A stretch of DNA of 43,387 nucleotides from Allobosea sp. (GCF_030694325.1 NZ_JAUXYO010000297.1:1-43387); one strand, 5' to 3'. Counted from the first letter of the stretch, positions 8,028-16,905 are shown. Program-made: numbers and translations. Notes: generated by a model from the sequence alone, not told the origin.

Positions 8028-9107
8028 TCAGCCGAGCGCCTGCTCGACCGCCTTGCCGGCAGCTTCGGTGCCCAGCGAACCGCCGAGATCGCGAGTGCGG
8101 GTGCGGGCATCGCCCAGCGCCCGCTCGATGGCGGCCTCGATGCCCTTTGCGGCTTCCGTCTCGCCGAGATGGTCGAGCATCATCGCCGCCGACCAGATCT
8201 GGCCGATGGGATTGGCCACACCTTGGCCAGCGATGTCGGGCGCAGAGCCATGGACCGGCTCGAACAGCGAGGGATGGTCGCCGGTCGGATTGATGTTGCC
8301 CGACGGCGCGATGCCGATCGTACCGGTGCAGGCCGGGCCGAGGTCGGAGAGGATGTCACCGAACAGGTTGGAGGCGACGACGACGTCGAACCGGTCCGGG
8401 TTCAGCACGAAATGCGCGGTCAGGATGTCGATATGGTACTGGTCGACGGTCACATCCGGGTACTTCTTCGCCATCTCCTTCACCCGCTCGTCCCAGTAGG
8501 GCATGGTGATGGCGATGCCGTTCGATTTGGTGGCCGAGGTCAGCTTCTTGCGCGGGCGGCGCATGGCGAGTTCGAAGGCGTATTTCAGCACGCGGTCGAC
8601 GCCGACGCGGCTCATCACCGTCTCCTGCATGACGATCTCGCGCTCGGTGCCGGCATACATGCGGCCGCCGACGGAGGAGTACTCGCCCTCGGTGTTCTCG
8701 CGGACGACGAAGAAGTCGATGTCGCCGGGCTTGCGGCCGACGAGCGGGCCGGGCACGCCGGGCATCAGCCGCACCGGGCGGAGGTTGACGTACTGGTCGA
8801 ATTCGCGCCGGAACAGCAGCAGCGAGCCCCAGAGCGAAATGTGGTCGGGCACCTGGGCGGGCATCCCGACGGCGCCGAAGAAGATCGCGTCATGGCCGCC
8901 GATCTGGTCCTTCCAGTCGTCGGGCAGCATCTTGCCGTGCTTGGCGTAGTAGTCGCAGGAGGAGAAGTCGAACTCGTCCAGGCGGAGCTCGAAGCCGTAT
9001 TTCTTCGAGGCCGCCTCGAGGATGCGCAGCCCCTCCGGCATCACTTCCTTGCCGATGCCGTCCCCGGCGATGGCGGCGATGCGGTAGACGCGGTTGGTGC
9101 GGCTCAT
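8028..9107 (-). CDS. Tartrate / D-malate dehydrogenase (decarboxylating), TtuC-like
   Basis: The 359-residue protein belongs to the isocitrate/isopropylmalate dehydrogenase family. It contains AAIAGDGIGKEVMPEG at the N-terminus, VNLRPVRLMPG, the family-specific VRENTEGEYSSVGGR, the metal-binding FDVVVASNLFGDILSDL and the NAD-site run FEPVHGSAPDIAG. Together these match tartrate dehydrogenase/decarboxylase and D-malate dehydrogenase, which oxidise and decarboxylate 2-hydroxy diacids with NAD and Mn2+. D-malate versus tartrate cannot be decided here. The start ATG overlaps the stop of the upstream dehalogenase-like gene in ATGA (9104-9107), so the two are translationally coupled. Confidence 0.92.
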   Translation of the reverse strand: MSRTNRVYRIAAIAGDGIGKEVMPEGLRILEAASKKYGFELRLDEFDFSSCDYYAKHGKMLPDDWKDQIGGHDAIFFGAVGMPAQVPDHISLWGSLLLFRREFDQYVNLRPVRLMPGVPGPLVGRKPGDIDFFVVRENTEGEYSSVGGRMYAGTEREIVMQETVMSRVGVDRVLKYAFELAMRRPRKKLTSATKSNGIAITMPYWDERVKEMAKKYPDVTVDQYHIDILTAHFVLNPDRFDVVVASNLFGDILSDLGPACTGTIGIAPSGNINPTGDHPSLFEPVHGSAPDIAGQGVANPIGQIWSAAMMLDHLGETEAAKGIEAAIERALGDARTRTRDLGGSLGTEAAGKAVEQALG

Positions 9108-10024
9108 GACTTGTCTCCGAAGAAGGCGATGAATTCGGCGGCGACGAGATCGGGAATCTCCTCGGCCAGATAATGCCCGCCGGGCAGGCCGCGGCCTTGG
9201 ACGTTCTCCGCGCGCAGGCGCCAGAGCGCCAGCGGATCGAAGCATTTGCCGATGATGCCGTTCTCGCCCCAGAGCGCGAGCACGGGCTGCGTCAGCTTGC
9301 GGCCACCATCCTCGTCGTCATGGCGGATGTCGATGGTGGCGGCGGCGCGGTAATCCTCGCAGGAGCCATGGATGGTCTGAGGATCGGCAAAGCAGCGCAG
9401 ATATTCGGCCAGCGCTTCCGGCGCGAAGGGCTTCAAGCCCGCCGCGCCCGAACCGCACTTCTTGCGCCAATAGGCCTCCGGATCAGCCCCGATCATCTTC
9501 TCCGGGAAGGGCGCCGGCTGGATCAGGAAGAACCAGTGCCAATAGGCGCGGGCGAAGGCGTCGGTCGTGCCGGCATACATCTCGCGCGTCGGCGCGATGT
9601 CGAGCGTGGCGAGCCTGGTCACGCGCTGCGCATGGTCGAGCGCCAGGCGATGGGCGACACGGGCGCCGCGGTCATGCGCGCCGACCTGGAAGCGCTCATG
9701 GCCGAGCTGCGTCATCACCTGCGCCATGTCGAGCGCCATGGCGCGCTTGGAATAGGGGAAATGCTCGGCGTCGGTCAGCGGCTTGTCGCTGTCGCCATAG
9801 CCGCGCAGATCGGCGCAGACGAGGGTGAAGCGGTCCTTCAGCCGTCCCGCCAGCTTGTGCCAGAGCACATGCGTCTGGGGATAGCCGTGCAGCAGCAGCA
9901 GAGCCGGCCCCTGCCCGCCCGTCCGCACCCGGATGCGCGCGCCCGACGTCGCGACGTCGAGCAACTGGAAGCCGGGGAAGAGGCGGTCGGTGACGGGAAG
10001 TTCGGTGATGGCCATGGATGCCAT
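9104..10024 (-). CDS. Haloacetate (fluoroacetate) dehalogenase-like alpha/beta hydrolase
   Basis: The 306-residue alpha/beta hydrolase has LLLLHGYPQTHVLW (oxyanion region, 42-55) and DLRGYGDSDKP. The nucleophile elbow is AHDRGARVAHRL, with Asp118 where esterases have Ser. Arg119 and Arg122 would hold the substrate carboxylate, Asp142 and His284 complete the triad, and the cap carries YWHWFFL (His163, Trp164) and Tyr225. These match the residues known in fluoroacetate dehalogenases for C-F cleavage to glycolate; chloroacetate or an epoxide remain possible substrates. In-frame ATGs at 10024 and 10015 are both possible starts. It shares an ATGA overlap with the downstream dehydrogenase gene. Its upstream gap of 230 bases holds palindromic repeat copy 3. 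Confidence 0.85.
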   Translation of the reverse strand: MASMAITELPVTDRLFPGFQLLDVATSGARIRVRTGGQGPALLLLHGYPQTHVLWHKLAGRLKDRFTLVCADLRGYGDSDKPLTDAEHFPYSKRAMALDMAQVMTQLGHERFQVGAHDRGARVAHRLALDHAQRVTRLATLDIAPTREMYAGTTDAFARAYWHWFFLIQPAPFPEKMIGADPEAYWRKKCGSGAAGLKPFAPEALAEYLRCFADPQTIHGSCEDYRAAATIDIRHDDEDGGRKLTQPVLALWGENGIIGKCFDPLALWRLRAENVQGRGLPGGHYLAEEIPDLVAAEFIAFFGDKS

Positions 10025-10124
10025 TTCGGAATGTGCGATCGAGAGCGCGTACGCCTATTTCGGCGGAATTGCGCGCAGCGATTATTACACAATCCAGATC
10101 AATGGTGTGGGGGACGGAACCGCG

Positions 10125-10220
10125 CCATCCTCCTGGACAAGCTGCTAAGCAGCGCCGCTCCGGGATCCATCATAGCGCTCTGGAGCCCTTCGATGGATCC
10201 CGGGGCAAGCCCGGGATGAC
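10125..10220. repeat. Palindromic intergenic repeat, copy 3
   Basis: The element has the same ends and core as copies 1 and 2. CCATCCTCCTGG lies at the left, CCGGGATGAC ends at 10220, and the inner arms 10160-10171 and 10192-10203 (CCGGGATCCATC and complement) are perfect. The loop between the arms has diverged, so pairing is shorter than in copies 1 and 2. It sits downstream of pheT and upstream of the dehalogenase gene, both on the minus strand, and could end the pheT transcript. Confidence 0.85.
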
Positions 10221-10254
10221 AGCGTGTTTCCGAGTACACACCTGCAGGTGCGCC

Positions 10255-12678
10255 CTATCCCCGGAGCACCGCCCCATAACGCTTCGCCATCTCGGCGACG
10301 ATCTTGGCGCCGACCGCCTCGATCTCGGCTTCCGTCAGCGTCTTCTCGACCGGCTGGAGCGTGACCGCGAGCGCGACCGACTTCTTGCCGGGCTCGACGC
10401 CCTGGCCCTCGTAGAGGTCGAAGACCGAAACGTCGGAGATCAGGGCGCGATCGGCGTTCTGGGCGGATTTCACCATTTCGCCAGCCGCCGTCGCCTTGTC
10501 GACGATGAAGGCGAAGTCGCGCGTCACCGGCTGGAAGCCCGAGAGGGTGAGCTTCGGCTTGACCTTGGTCGGCTTGTATTTCGGCAGCGGCAGCGCATCG
10601 AGATGGATTTCGAAGGCGACCAGCGGTCCCTTGGCGTCGAGCGCCTTGAGGATGCGCGGATGGACCTCGCCAAAAGCGCCGATCACGCCCTTGGGGCCGA
10701 AACGCAGCGTCGCCGAGCGGCCGGGATGGGCCCAGGCCGGGCCGCCCGCCACGACCTGCAGCCCGCCGGTCGGCACGCCGAGCCCGGCCAGCAGCGCCAG
10801 AACGTCGGCCTTGGCATCAAAGGCATCGACGGGCTTGGCCACGCCATCCCAATGACGGCCGGCACCCTCGAGCCTCGCCGTGCCCCGGCGCAGGCCGGTC
10901 GCGGCCATGAGCTGGCCTTCGGGCTGGTCGCTCTGGAAGATCTGACCGACCTCGAACAGGGCGACGTCGCCGAAGCCGCGATCGGCATTGGCCTGGGCGG
11001 CGCGGATCAGCCCCGGCAGCAGCGAGGGCCGCATGTCCGAGAGATCGGCCGCGATCGGGTTGGCGAGCACGAGCTGGCGCGAGCCGCCGCCAAACAGCTT
11101 GGCCGACTCATGGTCGATGAAGGACCAGGTGACGGCCTCGACCATGCCGCGGCTGGCGAGCAGGCGCTTGGACTGGCGGGTGCGCTTCTGAAGGACGGTG
11201 AGGACGGGCTTGATCACTTCGCCGGTGATGCGCGGCAGCGGCGTCGAGACGACGCGGTCGAGCCCGGCGATGCGCAGGATCTCCTCGACCAGATCGGCCT
11301 TGCCGCCGACATCGGCGCGCCAGGAGGGGGCGGCGACCTTGACCCGCTCGCCCTGCCCCGAGACGTGGAAGCCCAGCGAGGTCAGCGCCAGTTTCATCTC
11401 CACCACCGGCAGGTCGAGCCCGGTCAGGCGCTTGACCTCGGACCATGGGAAATCGATCGCATGGGCGCTGTCGGGCAATTCTCCGGCGAAGACGATCTCC
11501 GAAGGCTCGCCGCCGCAGAGATCCATGATCATCGCCGTGGCGAGATCGAGCCCCGGCCGGCAGAACTCGGGATCGACACCGCGTTCGAAGCGATAGCGCG
11601 CATCGGAGGTGATGCCGAGCGCGCGGCCCGAGCGGGCGATGTTGAGCGGGTCCCACAGCGCGCTCTCGACGAGCACATCGGTGGTGCCCTCGTCGCAGCC
11701 GGAGGCCTCGCCGCCCATGATGCCGGCGATCGATTCGACGCCCGCCGCATCGGCGATGACGACCTGCTCGGAGGTCAGCGTGTAGGTCTTGCCGTCGAGT
11801 GCCACGATCGTCTCGCCGTCGCGGGCGCGGCGCACGACGAGGTCGCCCTTGACCTTGGCCGCGTCGAAGACGTGGAGCGGGCGGTTGCGGTCGAGCGTCA
11901 TGAAATTGGTGATGTCGACGAGCGCGTTGATGGGCCTGAGCCCCACGGCGCGCAGCCGCGCCTGCAGCCAGTCCGGCGACGGGCCGTTCTTCACGCCTCG
12001 GACCAGCCGCAGGCCGAAGGCCGGGCAGAGCGCCTTGTCCTCGGGGGCGAAGTCGAGCTTCACATCGACAGGACAGGGGAAGGCGCCGCGCACGGGCGCC
12101 ACCGACGGCGTCGTCGTCCTGCCGAGGCCGGCGGCGGCGAGATCACGCGCGACGCCGGCGACGCCGAGCGCATCGGCCCGGTTGGGCGTCACCGCGATCT
12201 CGATGACCGGGTCGCTCAGGCCGGCATAGGCGGCGTAGGACTGGCCGACGGGGGCATCCTGCGGCAGGTCGATGATGCCGTCATGGTCCTCGGACAACTG
12301 CAGCTCGGCGGCCGAGCAGAGCATGCCGTTGGATTCGACGCCGCGGATCACGCCCTTGCCGAGCGTGATGTCCTTGCCCGGAATATAGGTGCCTGGCGGG
12401 GAGAAGACGCTCTTCATGCCGGTGCGGGCATTGGGCGCGCCGCAGACGACCTGCACCGGTTCAGCCCCGCCGGTGTCGACCAGGCAGACGCGCAGCCGGT
12501 CGGCATTGGGATGCTGCTTGGCCTCGATCACATAGGCCACGGTGAAGGCGGCGAGCGCCTGGGCCTTGTCGTCGACGCCCTCGACCTCGAGCCCGACGCG
12601 GGTCAGGGCTTCCGTGATGGCCTCGACCGGCTCGGTCGTGTCGAGATGATCCTTCAACCAGGACAGGGTGAACTTCAT
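10255..12678 (-). CDS. pheT: Phenylalanyl-tRNA synthetase beta subunit
   Basis: The 807-residue protein begins [17 protein letters not shown], the standard PheT start. An EMAP/tRNA-binding domain follows (about 40-150; [18 protein letters not shown] and [12 protein letters not shown]), then the B3/B4 editing and B5 domains (LNFAP..., [20 protein letters not shown]), and the C-terminal anticodon-binding FDX-ACB domain starting near [14 protein letters not shown]. Length is normal (about 790-810). It forms the alpha2-beta2 enzyme with PheS that charges tRNA-Phe. Unusually, its start overlaps the stop of a GT21 glycosyltransferase in ATGA, and pheS lies beyond that gene. Expression therefore probably depends on read-through from pheS. 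Confidence 0.97.
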   Translation of the reverse strand: MKFTLSWLKDHLDTTEPVEAITEALTRVGLEVEGVDDKAQALAAFTVAYVIEAKQHPNADRLRVCLVDTGGAEPVQVVCGAPNARTGMKSVFSPPGTYIPGKDITLGKGVIRGVESNGMLCSAAELQLSEDHDGIIDLPQDAPVGQSYAAYAGLSDPVIEIAVTPNRADALGVAGVARDLAAAGLGRTTTPSVAPVRGAFPCPVDVKLDFAPEDKALCPAFGLRLVRGVKNGPSPDWLQARLRAVGLRPINALVDITNFMTLDRNRPLHVFDAAKVKGDLVVRRARDGETIVALDGKTYTLTSEQVVIADAAGVESIAGIMGGEASGCDEGTTDVLVESALWDPLNIARSGRALGITSDARYRFERGVDPEFCRPGLDLATAMIMDLCGGEPSEIVFAGELPDSAHAIDFPWSEVKRLTGLDLPVVEMKLALTSLGFHVSGQGERVKVAAPSWRADVGGKADLVEEILRIAGLDRVVSTPLPRITGEVIKPVLTVLQKRTRQSKRLLASRGMVEAVTWSFIDHESAKLFGGGSRQLVLANPIAADLSDMRPSLLPGLIRAAQANADRGFGDVALFEVGQIFQSDQPEGQLMAATGLRRGTARLEGAGRHWDGVAKPVDAFDAKADVLALLAGLGVPTGGLQVVAGGPAWAHPGRSATLRFGPKGVIGAFGEVHPRILKALDAKGPLVAFEIHLDALPLPKYKPTKVKPKLTLSGFQPVTRDFAFIVDKATAAGEMVKSAQNADRALISDVSVFDLYEGQGVEPGKKSVALAVTLQPVEKTLTEAEIEAVGAKIVAEMAKRYGAVLRG

Positions 12679-13862
12679 GAGCGTCCGTCACTTCTCGTCA
12701 TTGCATGGGACATCGGGGCCGGCGCGGCGTTCAGCTCGTCCTCCCCGTCCGTCTTGATCTTCATCGCGTTGCCGCGCCAGCTGACCTCGCCGGCAACGAA
12801 GGCGTAGGCCCAGACGCCTGGAAAGACGATGTCGCGGATCAGCAGCGCCAGCGGCATGCGCCAGGAGCCGTACCAGCCGACGCCGCGCGCGAAGGCCAGT
12901 TCGGCCGCGTACCAGGGCAGCAGCACGAGGACCGGCGCGAGCCAGGCGGACCACCCTAATGACGGCAGCGCGACGGCCGCCGCCAGCACCGCCAGCAGCG
13001 GACCGGAGAGGATCTCGGGCAGGAAGAACGGCAGGAAGGTCACGCGCCGCAGCCGTGCCCAGCGGAACTGGCGCTGGACCACGTCGCGCAGGCTGCGCTC
13101 GCCCAAAGGCTGCTCGAAGGGCCGGCCGACGAGATGGACATGCTTGCCGGCGCGGCGCACGAGCTTCGTCGCCGCCGCATCCTCCGCGATCTCCTCGCCC
13201 AACACGGCGATGCCGCCGCGGGCATCGAGGAAGGGCTTGTTCCAGAGCATCGACTTGCCCTGGGCGAAGCCGAAGCCGCAGGCCTCGCCGGCGAACTGCC
13301 AGCGCGCCTGGAAGGTGTTGAGGAAGGCGCATTCCAGCTCGGCCCAGAAGCCGAAGGGCCGCGAGCCCACCGGCGTCGAGCAGACCAGCCCGGTCTCCTC
13401 CCCCCAGGAGGCGAGCAGGCGCTGGATGTAGTCCTTCGGCATCAGCACGTTGGAATCGGCGAGGATGACCCATTTGGTCTGCGCCGCCTCCCAGCCCTTG
13501 ACGCAGTTGTTGAGCTTGGGATTGGCGCTGACCTTCACGTCGCCGGTCATCAGCTTCACCCGCTCCGCGCCGTAGCGGGCGATCAGCTCCTCGACCATCG
13601 GCACGATCGGGTCGTCGGCATCGGCGACGGCGAAGATCGTGACATAGTCGGGATAGTCGAGTTCGAGCCCCGAGATCGCCGTCTCGCGGCTGAAGGCCTC
13701 GATGCCGCGCAGTGGGCGCACGATCGTCACCGGCGGCAGCGCCGCGAGCAGGGCCGTCTGCCGGTCGCGGCGGCGCAGGCGAACAAACGCGATCGCCTGG
13801 CAGAGCAGGTTCGTCGCGACGAGCAGCACGGCGAACAGGCCTGCCCATCCCGCGGCCGTCAT
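12675..13862 (-). CDS. GT21-type (ceramide glucosyltransferase-like) membrane glycosyltransferase
   Basis: The 395-residue protein has an N-terminal membrane anchor (about 5-27) and a GT-A domain with the GT21 motifs: AVADADDP (D1 region, 79-85), [10 protein letters not shown] (D2, Asp136), GEEIAEDAA (D3, Asp228) and [11 protein letters not shown] (263-273), the (Q/R)XXRW motif. Two or three C-terminal hydrophobic segments follow (about 277-345). Relatives glucosylate ceramide, and some alphaproteobacterial members (HpnI) add GlcNAc to hopanoids. No other sphingolipid or hopanoid gene is in the window, so the acceptor is unknown. It lies between pheS (28 bases upstream) and pheT (4-base overlap), so it is embedded in a tRNA-synthetase operon. 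Confidence 0.88.
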   Translation of the reverse strand: MTAAGWAGLFAVLLVATNLLCQAIAFVRLRRRDRQTALLAALPPVTIVRPLRGIEAFSRETAISGLELDYPDYVTIFAVADADDPIVPMVEELIARYGAERVKLMTGDVKVSANPKLNNCVKGWEAAQTKWVILADSNVLMPKDYIQRLLASWGEETGLVCSTPVGSRPFGFWAELECAFLNTFQARWQFAGEACGFGFAQGKSMLWNKPFLDARGGIAVLGEEIAEDAAATKLVRRAGKHVHLVGRPFEQPLGERSLRDVVQRQFRWARLRRVTFLPFFLPEILSGPLLAVLAAAVALPSLGWSAWLAPVLVLLPWYAAELAFARGVGWYGSWRMPLALLIRDIVFPGVWAYAFVAGEVSWRGNAMKIKTDGEDELNAAPAPMSHAMTRSDGRS

Positions 13863-13890
13863 GACCTCGCCCTCCGTTTGGCGGCGGCGC

Positions 13891-14973
13891 TCACGCCGAG
13901 AGGCCGCCGGTCAGCGTCGGCAGGTCGAGCGGGCGGAAGCCGTAATGGCTGAGCCAGCGCACATCCGCCTCGAAGAAGGGGCGCAGGTCCGGCATGCCGT
14001 ATTTCAGCATGGCGATGCGGTCGATCCCCATGCCCCAAGCGAAGCCCTGATAGACCTCCGGATCGAGCCCGCAATTGCGCAGCACGTTCGGGTGGACCAT
14101 GCCGCAGCCGAGGATCTCGAGCCAGTCCTCGCCCTCGCCGAAGCGGATCTCGCCGCCCTTGCGCGAGCACTGGATGTCGACCTCGACCGAGGGCTCGGTG
14201 AAGGGGAAGAAGGACGGCCGGAAACGCATCTTGACCGTGTCGATCTCGAAGAACGCCTTGCAGAACTCCTCGAGAATCCACTTCAGGTGACCCATATGGG
14301 CGCCCTTGTCGATCACCAGCCCCTCGACCTGGTGGAACATCGGCGTATGCGTCTGATCGGAATCCATGCGGTAGGTGCGGCCGGGGCAGATCACCCGGAT
14401 CGGCGGCTGCTGGGCCAGCATGGTGCGGACCTGGACCGGCGAGGTGTGGGTGCGCAGCAGCTTGCGCTCGCCATTCGCGTCTGGTGCGAAGAAGAAGGTG
14501 TCGTGCATCTCGCGGGCCGGATGCCCGACGGGGAAGTTCAGCCTGGTGAAGTTGAGGTCGTCGGTCTCGACATCGGGCCCCTCGGCGATCGAGAAGCCCA
14601 TGTCGCCGAAGATGGCGGTGATCTCGTCGATGACCTGGCTGATCGGGTGGATGCGGCCGCGCGCCTCGGGCCCCTCGCGCACCGGCAGCGAGACGTCGAT
14701 GGTCTCGGCGGCGAGCCTGGCTTCGAGCGCAGCCTCCGCCAACGCTTCCTTGCGGGCGGCGAGCGCCGTCTGGACCTGGTCGCGCAGGCCGTTGATCAGC
14801 GGGCCTTTCTCCTTGCGCTCGTCGGGCGTCATCCCGCCCAGCGTCTTCAGCAGCGCCGAGATCGAGCCCGCCTTGCCGAGCGCGCCGATCCTGATCTGCT
14901 CCAGCGCCGCTTCGTCCTGCGCTTTCGCGATGTCCGCAAGGAGGCTCGCGCCCAAGTGATCGATCTCGTCCAT
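13891..14973 (-). CDS. pheS: Phenylalanyl-tRNA synthetase alpha subunit
   Basis: The 360-residue protein has an N-terminal coiled-coil arm ([20 protein letters not shown] to about 90) and the class II catalytic core. Motif 2 is at [20 protein letters not shown] with [12 protein letters not shown], and motif 3 is at [19 protein letters not shown]. The phenylalanine-pocket segment [14 protein letters not shown] is present. I prefer ATG 14973, which gives the usual length; an ATG at 15000 would add nine basic residues. It is the catalytic subunit paired with PheT. A GT21 glycosyltransferase gene separates the two subunits. In many bacteria pheS follows rplT directly; here a plus-strand block of four genes lies between them. 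Confidence 0.96.
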   Translation of the reverse strand: MDEIDHLGASLLADIAKAQDEAALEQIRIGALGKAGSISALLKTLGGMTPDERKEKGPLINGLRDQVQTALAARKEALAEAALEARLAAETIDVSLPVREGPEARGRIHPISQVIDEITAIFGDMGFSIAEGPDVETDDLNFTRLNFPVGHPAREMHDTFFFAPDANGERKLLRTHTSPVQVRTMLAQQPPIRVICPGRTYRMDSDQTHTPMFHQVEGLVIDKGAHMGHLKWILEEFCKAFFEIDTVKMRFRPSFFPFTEPSVEVDIQCSRKGGEIRFGEGEDWLEILGCGMVHPNVLRNCGLDPEVYQGFAWGMGIDRIAMLKYGMPDLRPFFEADVRWLSHYGFRPLDLPTLTGGLSA

Positions 14974-15101
14974 GCCTGCTCTGGTCCGTTTGCGAGGCAT
15001 CTTCTAGGGTGTCGCCAGCGTCGATGCTAGAGGCAATCACGCCGGCAAAGCAGGCGGACGCTCGCAAATCCCGGGGGTTTGACGATGATGAGCGCCGCTT
15101 C

Positions 15102-15566
15102 ATGACAGGGCTGTCGCAATCATGGTCGCGCCGCGTGTGGCTGCGGTCGGCGCTGCCGATCGTCGCGCTCTTCGCGGCCGGGCTCGCCGGGCAAGCGCAG
15201 GCGCAGGACGGACAGCGCGTCAGCATTACCGGCGAGATCGCCGACAGCTGGTGCACGGTCAGCGGGCTGATGTTCGCCAAGGGCAGCGCCCATCACCAAT
15301 GCGCGGTCTGGTGCGCGCTGGGCGGCATTCCGGTCAGCATCCGCGATGCGGAGGGCGCGCTCTATTTGATCCTGCGAATCGGCGACGATACCGACAGCGT
15401 CGCCAATCCGCGCGTCGCGCGGCTGATGGCGCATGAGGTCACGGTCGATGGCGAACTGCTGGAGCGCGACGGGGTCAAATACCTGCTCGTGGACCAGATC
15501 GCCGACGACAAGGGCGTGATCAACCTGACCCATGACGAACACGGCATCCAGCCGTTCGGGAACTGA
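15102..15566 (+). CDS. Small secreted Cys/His-containing protein of unknown function (A)
   Basis: The 154-residue protein has a signal peptide (about 1-35; basic start with SRR, hydrophobic core ALPIVALFAAGLAG, cleavage after AQAQ). The mature part begins with a beta-rich segment VSITGEIADSWC, followed by AHHQCAVWCALGGIPV. Thus Cys51, His64, His65, Cys67 and Cys71 are potential metal or disulfide ligands; later come MAHEVTVDGELL and YLLVDQI. The pattern suggests an OB-like small domain with a CxxxC and two His residues. The neighbouring gene encodes a second protein with the same layout and the third is a Sco protein, so a copper or thiol-redox role in the periplasm is inferred. I do not recognise a named family. 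ATG 15102 is chosen because it starts the signal peptide. Confidence 0.75.
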   Translation: MTGLSQSWSRRVWLRSALPIVALFAAGLAGQAQAQDGQRVSITGEIADSWCTVSGLMFAKGSAHHQCAVWCALGGIPVSIRDAEGALYLILRIGDDTDSVANPRVARLMAHEVTVDGELLERDGVKYLLVDQIADDKGVINLTHDEHGIQPFGN

Positions 15567-15584
15567 GGAGATGGGCCACTTTCC

Positions 15585-15738
15585 AGCCCTCATCCTGAGG
15601 AGCGCTCCGCAGGCGCGCGTCTCGAAGGATGGTTCAGCACGCTCCGGAGACAACTGGAGCATCCTTCGAGACGCCGCTGAGTTTATCCTTGGGCCGGCCT
15701 TAGGCCGGACCCGAGGGCGGCTCCTCAGGATGAGGGCT
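15585..15738. repeat. Long palindromic repeat of a second family, supplying the next gene's start codon
   Basis: The 17-base arms 15585-15601 and 15722-15738 are perfect inverted copies (AGCCCTCATCCTGAGGA and complement). Inner arms 15618-15630 and 15661-15673 (CGTCTCGAAGGAT and complement) are also perfect. This differs from the GATCC-core elements and resembles the CCTCATCCTGAGGAGC repeats common in Bradyrhizobium-like genomes (from memory). The right arm contains the ATG (15730-15732) at which the signal peptide of the downstream secreted protein begins. RNA folding would bury that start in a long hairpin. Confidence 0.88.
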
Positions 15739-16248
15739 GTGGGCATCGGCGTCGCGGCTTTGGTCGTCTTCGCTCCCGCAGTCGCGCCCGCCGCCGAGCC
15801 CTGGGGCATCCCGCATGAAAAGCCGGTCGTGCTGAAGGGCCGCGTCGTCGAGGCGCTGTGCCATCTCAAGGGCGTTTGCGCGCCCGATTGCGGCGCCGGC
15901 AAGCGCCAGCTCGGCATCGTCGAGGCGGATGGCCGCTTCCGGCTGGTCGGCAAGGGGCAGATCGATTTCGCCGGGGCGGCGCCCGATCTCGCCGGCTTCT
16001 GCGGCCGCGAGGTCGAGGCCGACGGGCTCTTGATCGAGAACCCGGCGATCACGCTGTTCTTCGCGCAGGGCGTCCGGGAGGCCGGCAGCACAGCCCCGTT
16101 CACGCCGACAGAGCGCTTCAAGGCGCAATGGGAGGCCCGCAACGGCCCCGCGCCGGAATGGTGGCGCGCGGACCCCGAGTCGAATGCGATCATCGCCGAG
16201 ACCGGTCCGCTCGGCATCAAGGGCCTCGTGCCCAAGCCGAAGCCCTGA
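15730..16248 (+). CDS. Small secreted Cys-rich protein of unknown function (B)
   Basis: The 172-residue protein has a signal peptide (MRAVGIGVAALVVFAPAVAP, cleavage near AAA/EP). The mature part starts VVLKGRVVEALCHLKGVCAP and contains Cys44, His45, Cys50, Cys54 and Cys91. It then shows FCGREVEADGLLIEN, which parallels MAHEVTVDGELLERD of the protein encoded upstream. The two look like divergent paralogues of one small beta-domain with an N-terminal Cys cluster. A C-terminal segment (TERFKAQWEARNGPAPEWW) has no counterpart in the first. The frame runs open from 15532 through the palindromic repeat, but only the start at 15730 gives a secretion signal. The stop is followed 8 bases later by the Sco gene, so the two are co-transcribed. 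Confidence 0.72.
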   Translation: MRAVGIGVAALVVFAPAVAPAAEPWGIPHEKPVVLKGRVVEALCHLKGVCAPDCGAGKRQLGIVEADGRFRLVGKGQIDFAGAAPDLAGFCGREVEADGLLIENPAITLFFAQGVREAGSTAPFTPTERFKAQWEARNGPAPEWWRADPESNAIIAETGPLGIKGLVPKPKP

Positions 16249-16256
16249 GCGCGCGG

Positions 16257-16874
16257 ATGCGGGCAAGCCCGACGCGACGCGCTCTGCTGGCCGGGCTCGC
16301 CACCGGCTGGAGCCTGCCGGCGCCGGCGCAGCATCACGGCCATTCCGGCCATGCCGCGCCTTCCCCCCGGCCCGATCCGCTGGCGGGGCGCTTCGGTGGG
16401 CCGTTTGCGCTGGTCGACCACAGCGGCCGGGCCGTCAGCGAAGGCGACTTCCGCGGCCGCTTCATGCTGGTCTATTTCGGCTTCACCCGCTGTACCGACA
16501 CCTGCCCGATCGACCTTCCGACGATCGCGCAGGCGCTGGACGGGCTCGGTCCGCTGGCGGAGCGCGTGGCACCGCTCTTCGTCACGGTCGATCCGGCCCA
16601 TGACACGCCGGCGGTGCTGGCGGCCTATGTCGGCGCCGTCCATCCCCGCCTGATCGGGCTGACCGGCAGCGAGGCGCAGATCGCGGCGGTGGCCAGGGCC
16701 TACAAGGTCCACCGCCGCAAGCTGACGCTGCCGCACCACGCGCCGGGCGAGCACAGCGTCGACCATGGCTCGCTGACCTATCTGATGGATCGCGAGGGGC
16801 GCTTCCTGACGCTCGTCCCGCACAGGACGAGCGCGGATCGCATGGTGGCCGTATTGCGAAACTATCTGGGGTAA
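16257..16874 (+). CDS. Sco1/SenC-family copper chaperone / thiol protein
   Basis: The 205-residue protein has a twin-arginine-like leader (SPTRRALLAGLATG) and a His-rich linker (QHHGHSGHAA, 25-34). The thioredoxin-like Sco domain follows: FRGRFMLVYFGFTRCTDTCP with the CxxxC pair Cys79/Cys83, VTVDPAHDTP, and the third copper ligand His170 in SVDHGSLTYLMD. All three copper-binding residues of Sco proteins are present. Sco proteins deliver copper to the CuA site of cytochrome oxidase or keep its cysteines reduced. No oxidase genes are in the window. The two upstream secreted Cys proteins are plausible partners, which is inference. The extra N-terminal His cluster could hold another metal ion. 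Confidence 0.9.
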   Translation: MRASPTRRALLAGLATGWSLPAPAQHHGHSGHAAPSPRPDPLAGRFGGPFALVDHSGRAVSEGDFRGRFMLVYFGFTRCTDTCPIDLPTIAQALDGLGPLAERVAPLFVTVDPAHDTPAVLAAYVGAVHPRLIGLTGSEAQIAAVARAYKVHRRKLTLPHHAPGEHSVDHGSLTYLMDREGRFLTLVPHRTSADRMVAVLRNYLG

Positions 16875-16905
16875 GGCTGGGACAGATCCACCGGATTCGC
16901 AAGAC

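Noticed and set aside
10018-12807. A very long open frame on the plus strand opposite pheT
   Set aside because: It is antisense to a certain gene in a GC-rich genome, its translation is full of Asp/Arg/Gly/His, and it has no family pattern. It is an effect of codon bias.
15532-15729. N-terminal extension of the second Cys-rich protein through the repeat
   Set aside because: It would remove the export signal from the N-terminus and translate a palindromic repeat; the ATG at 15730 gives a clean signal peptide.
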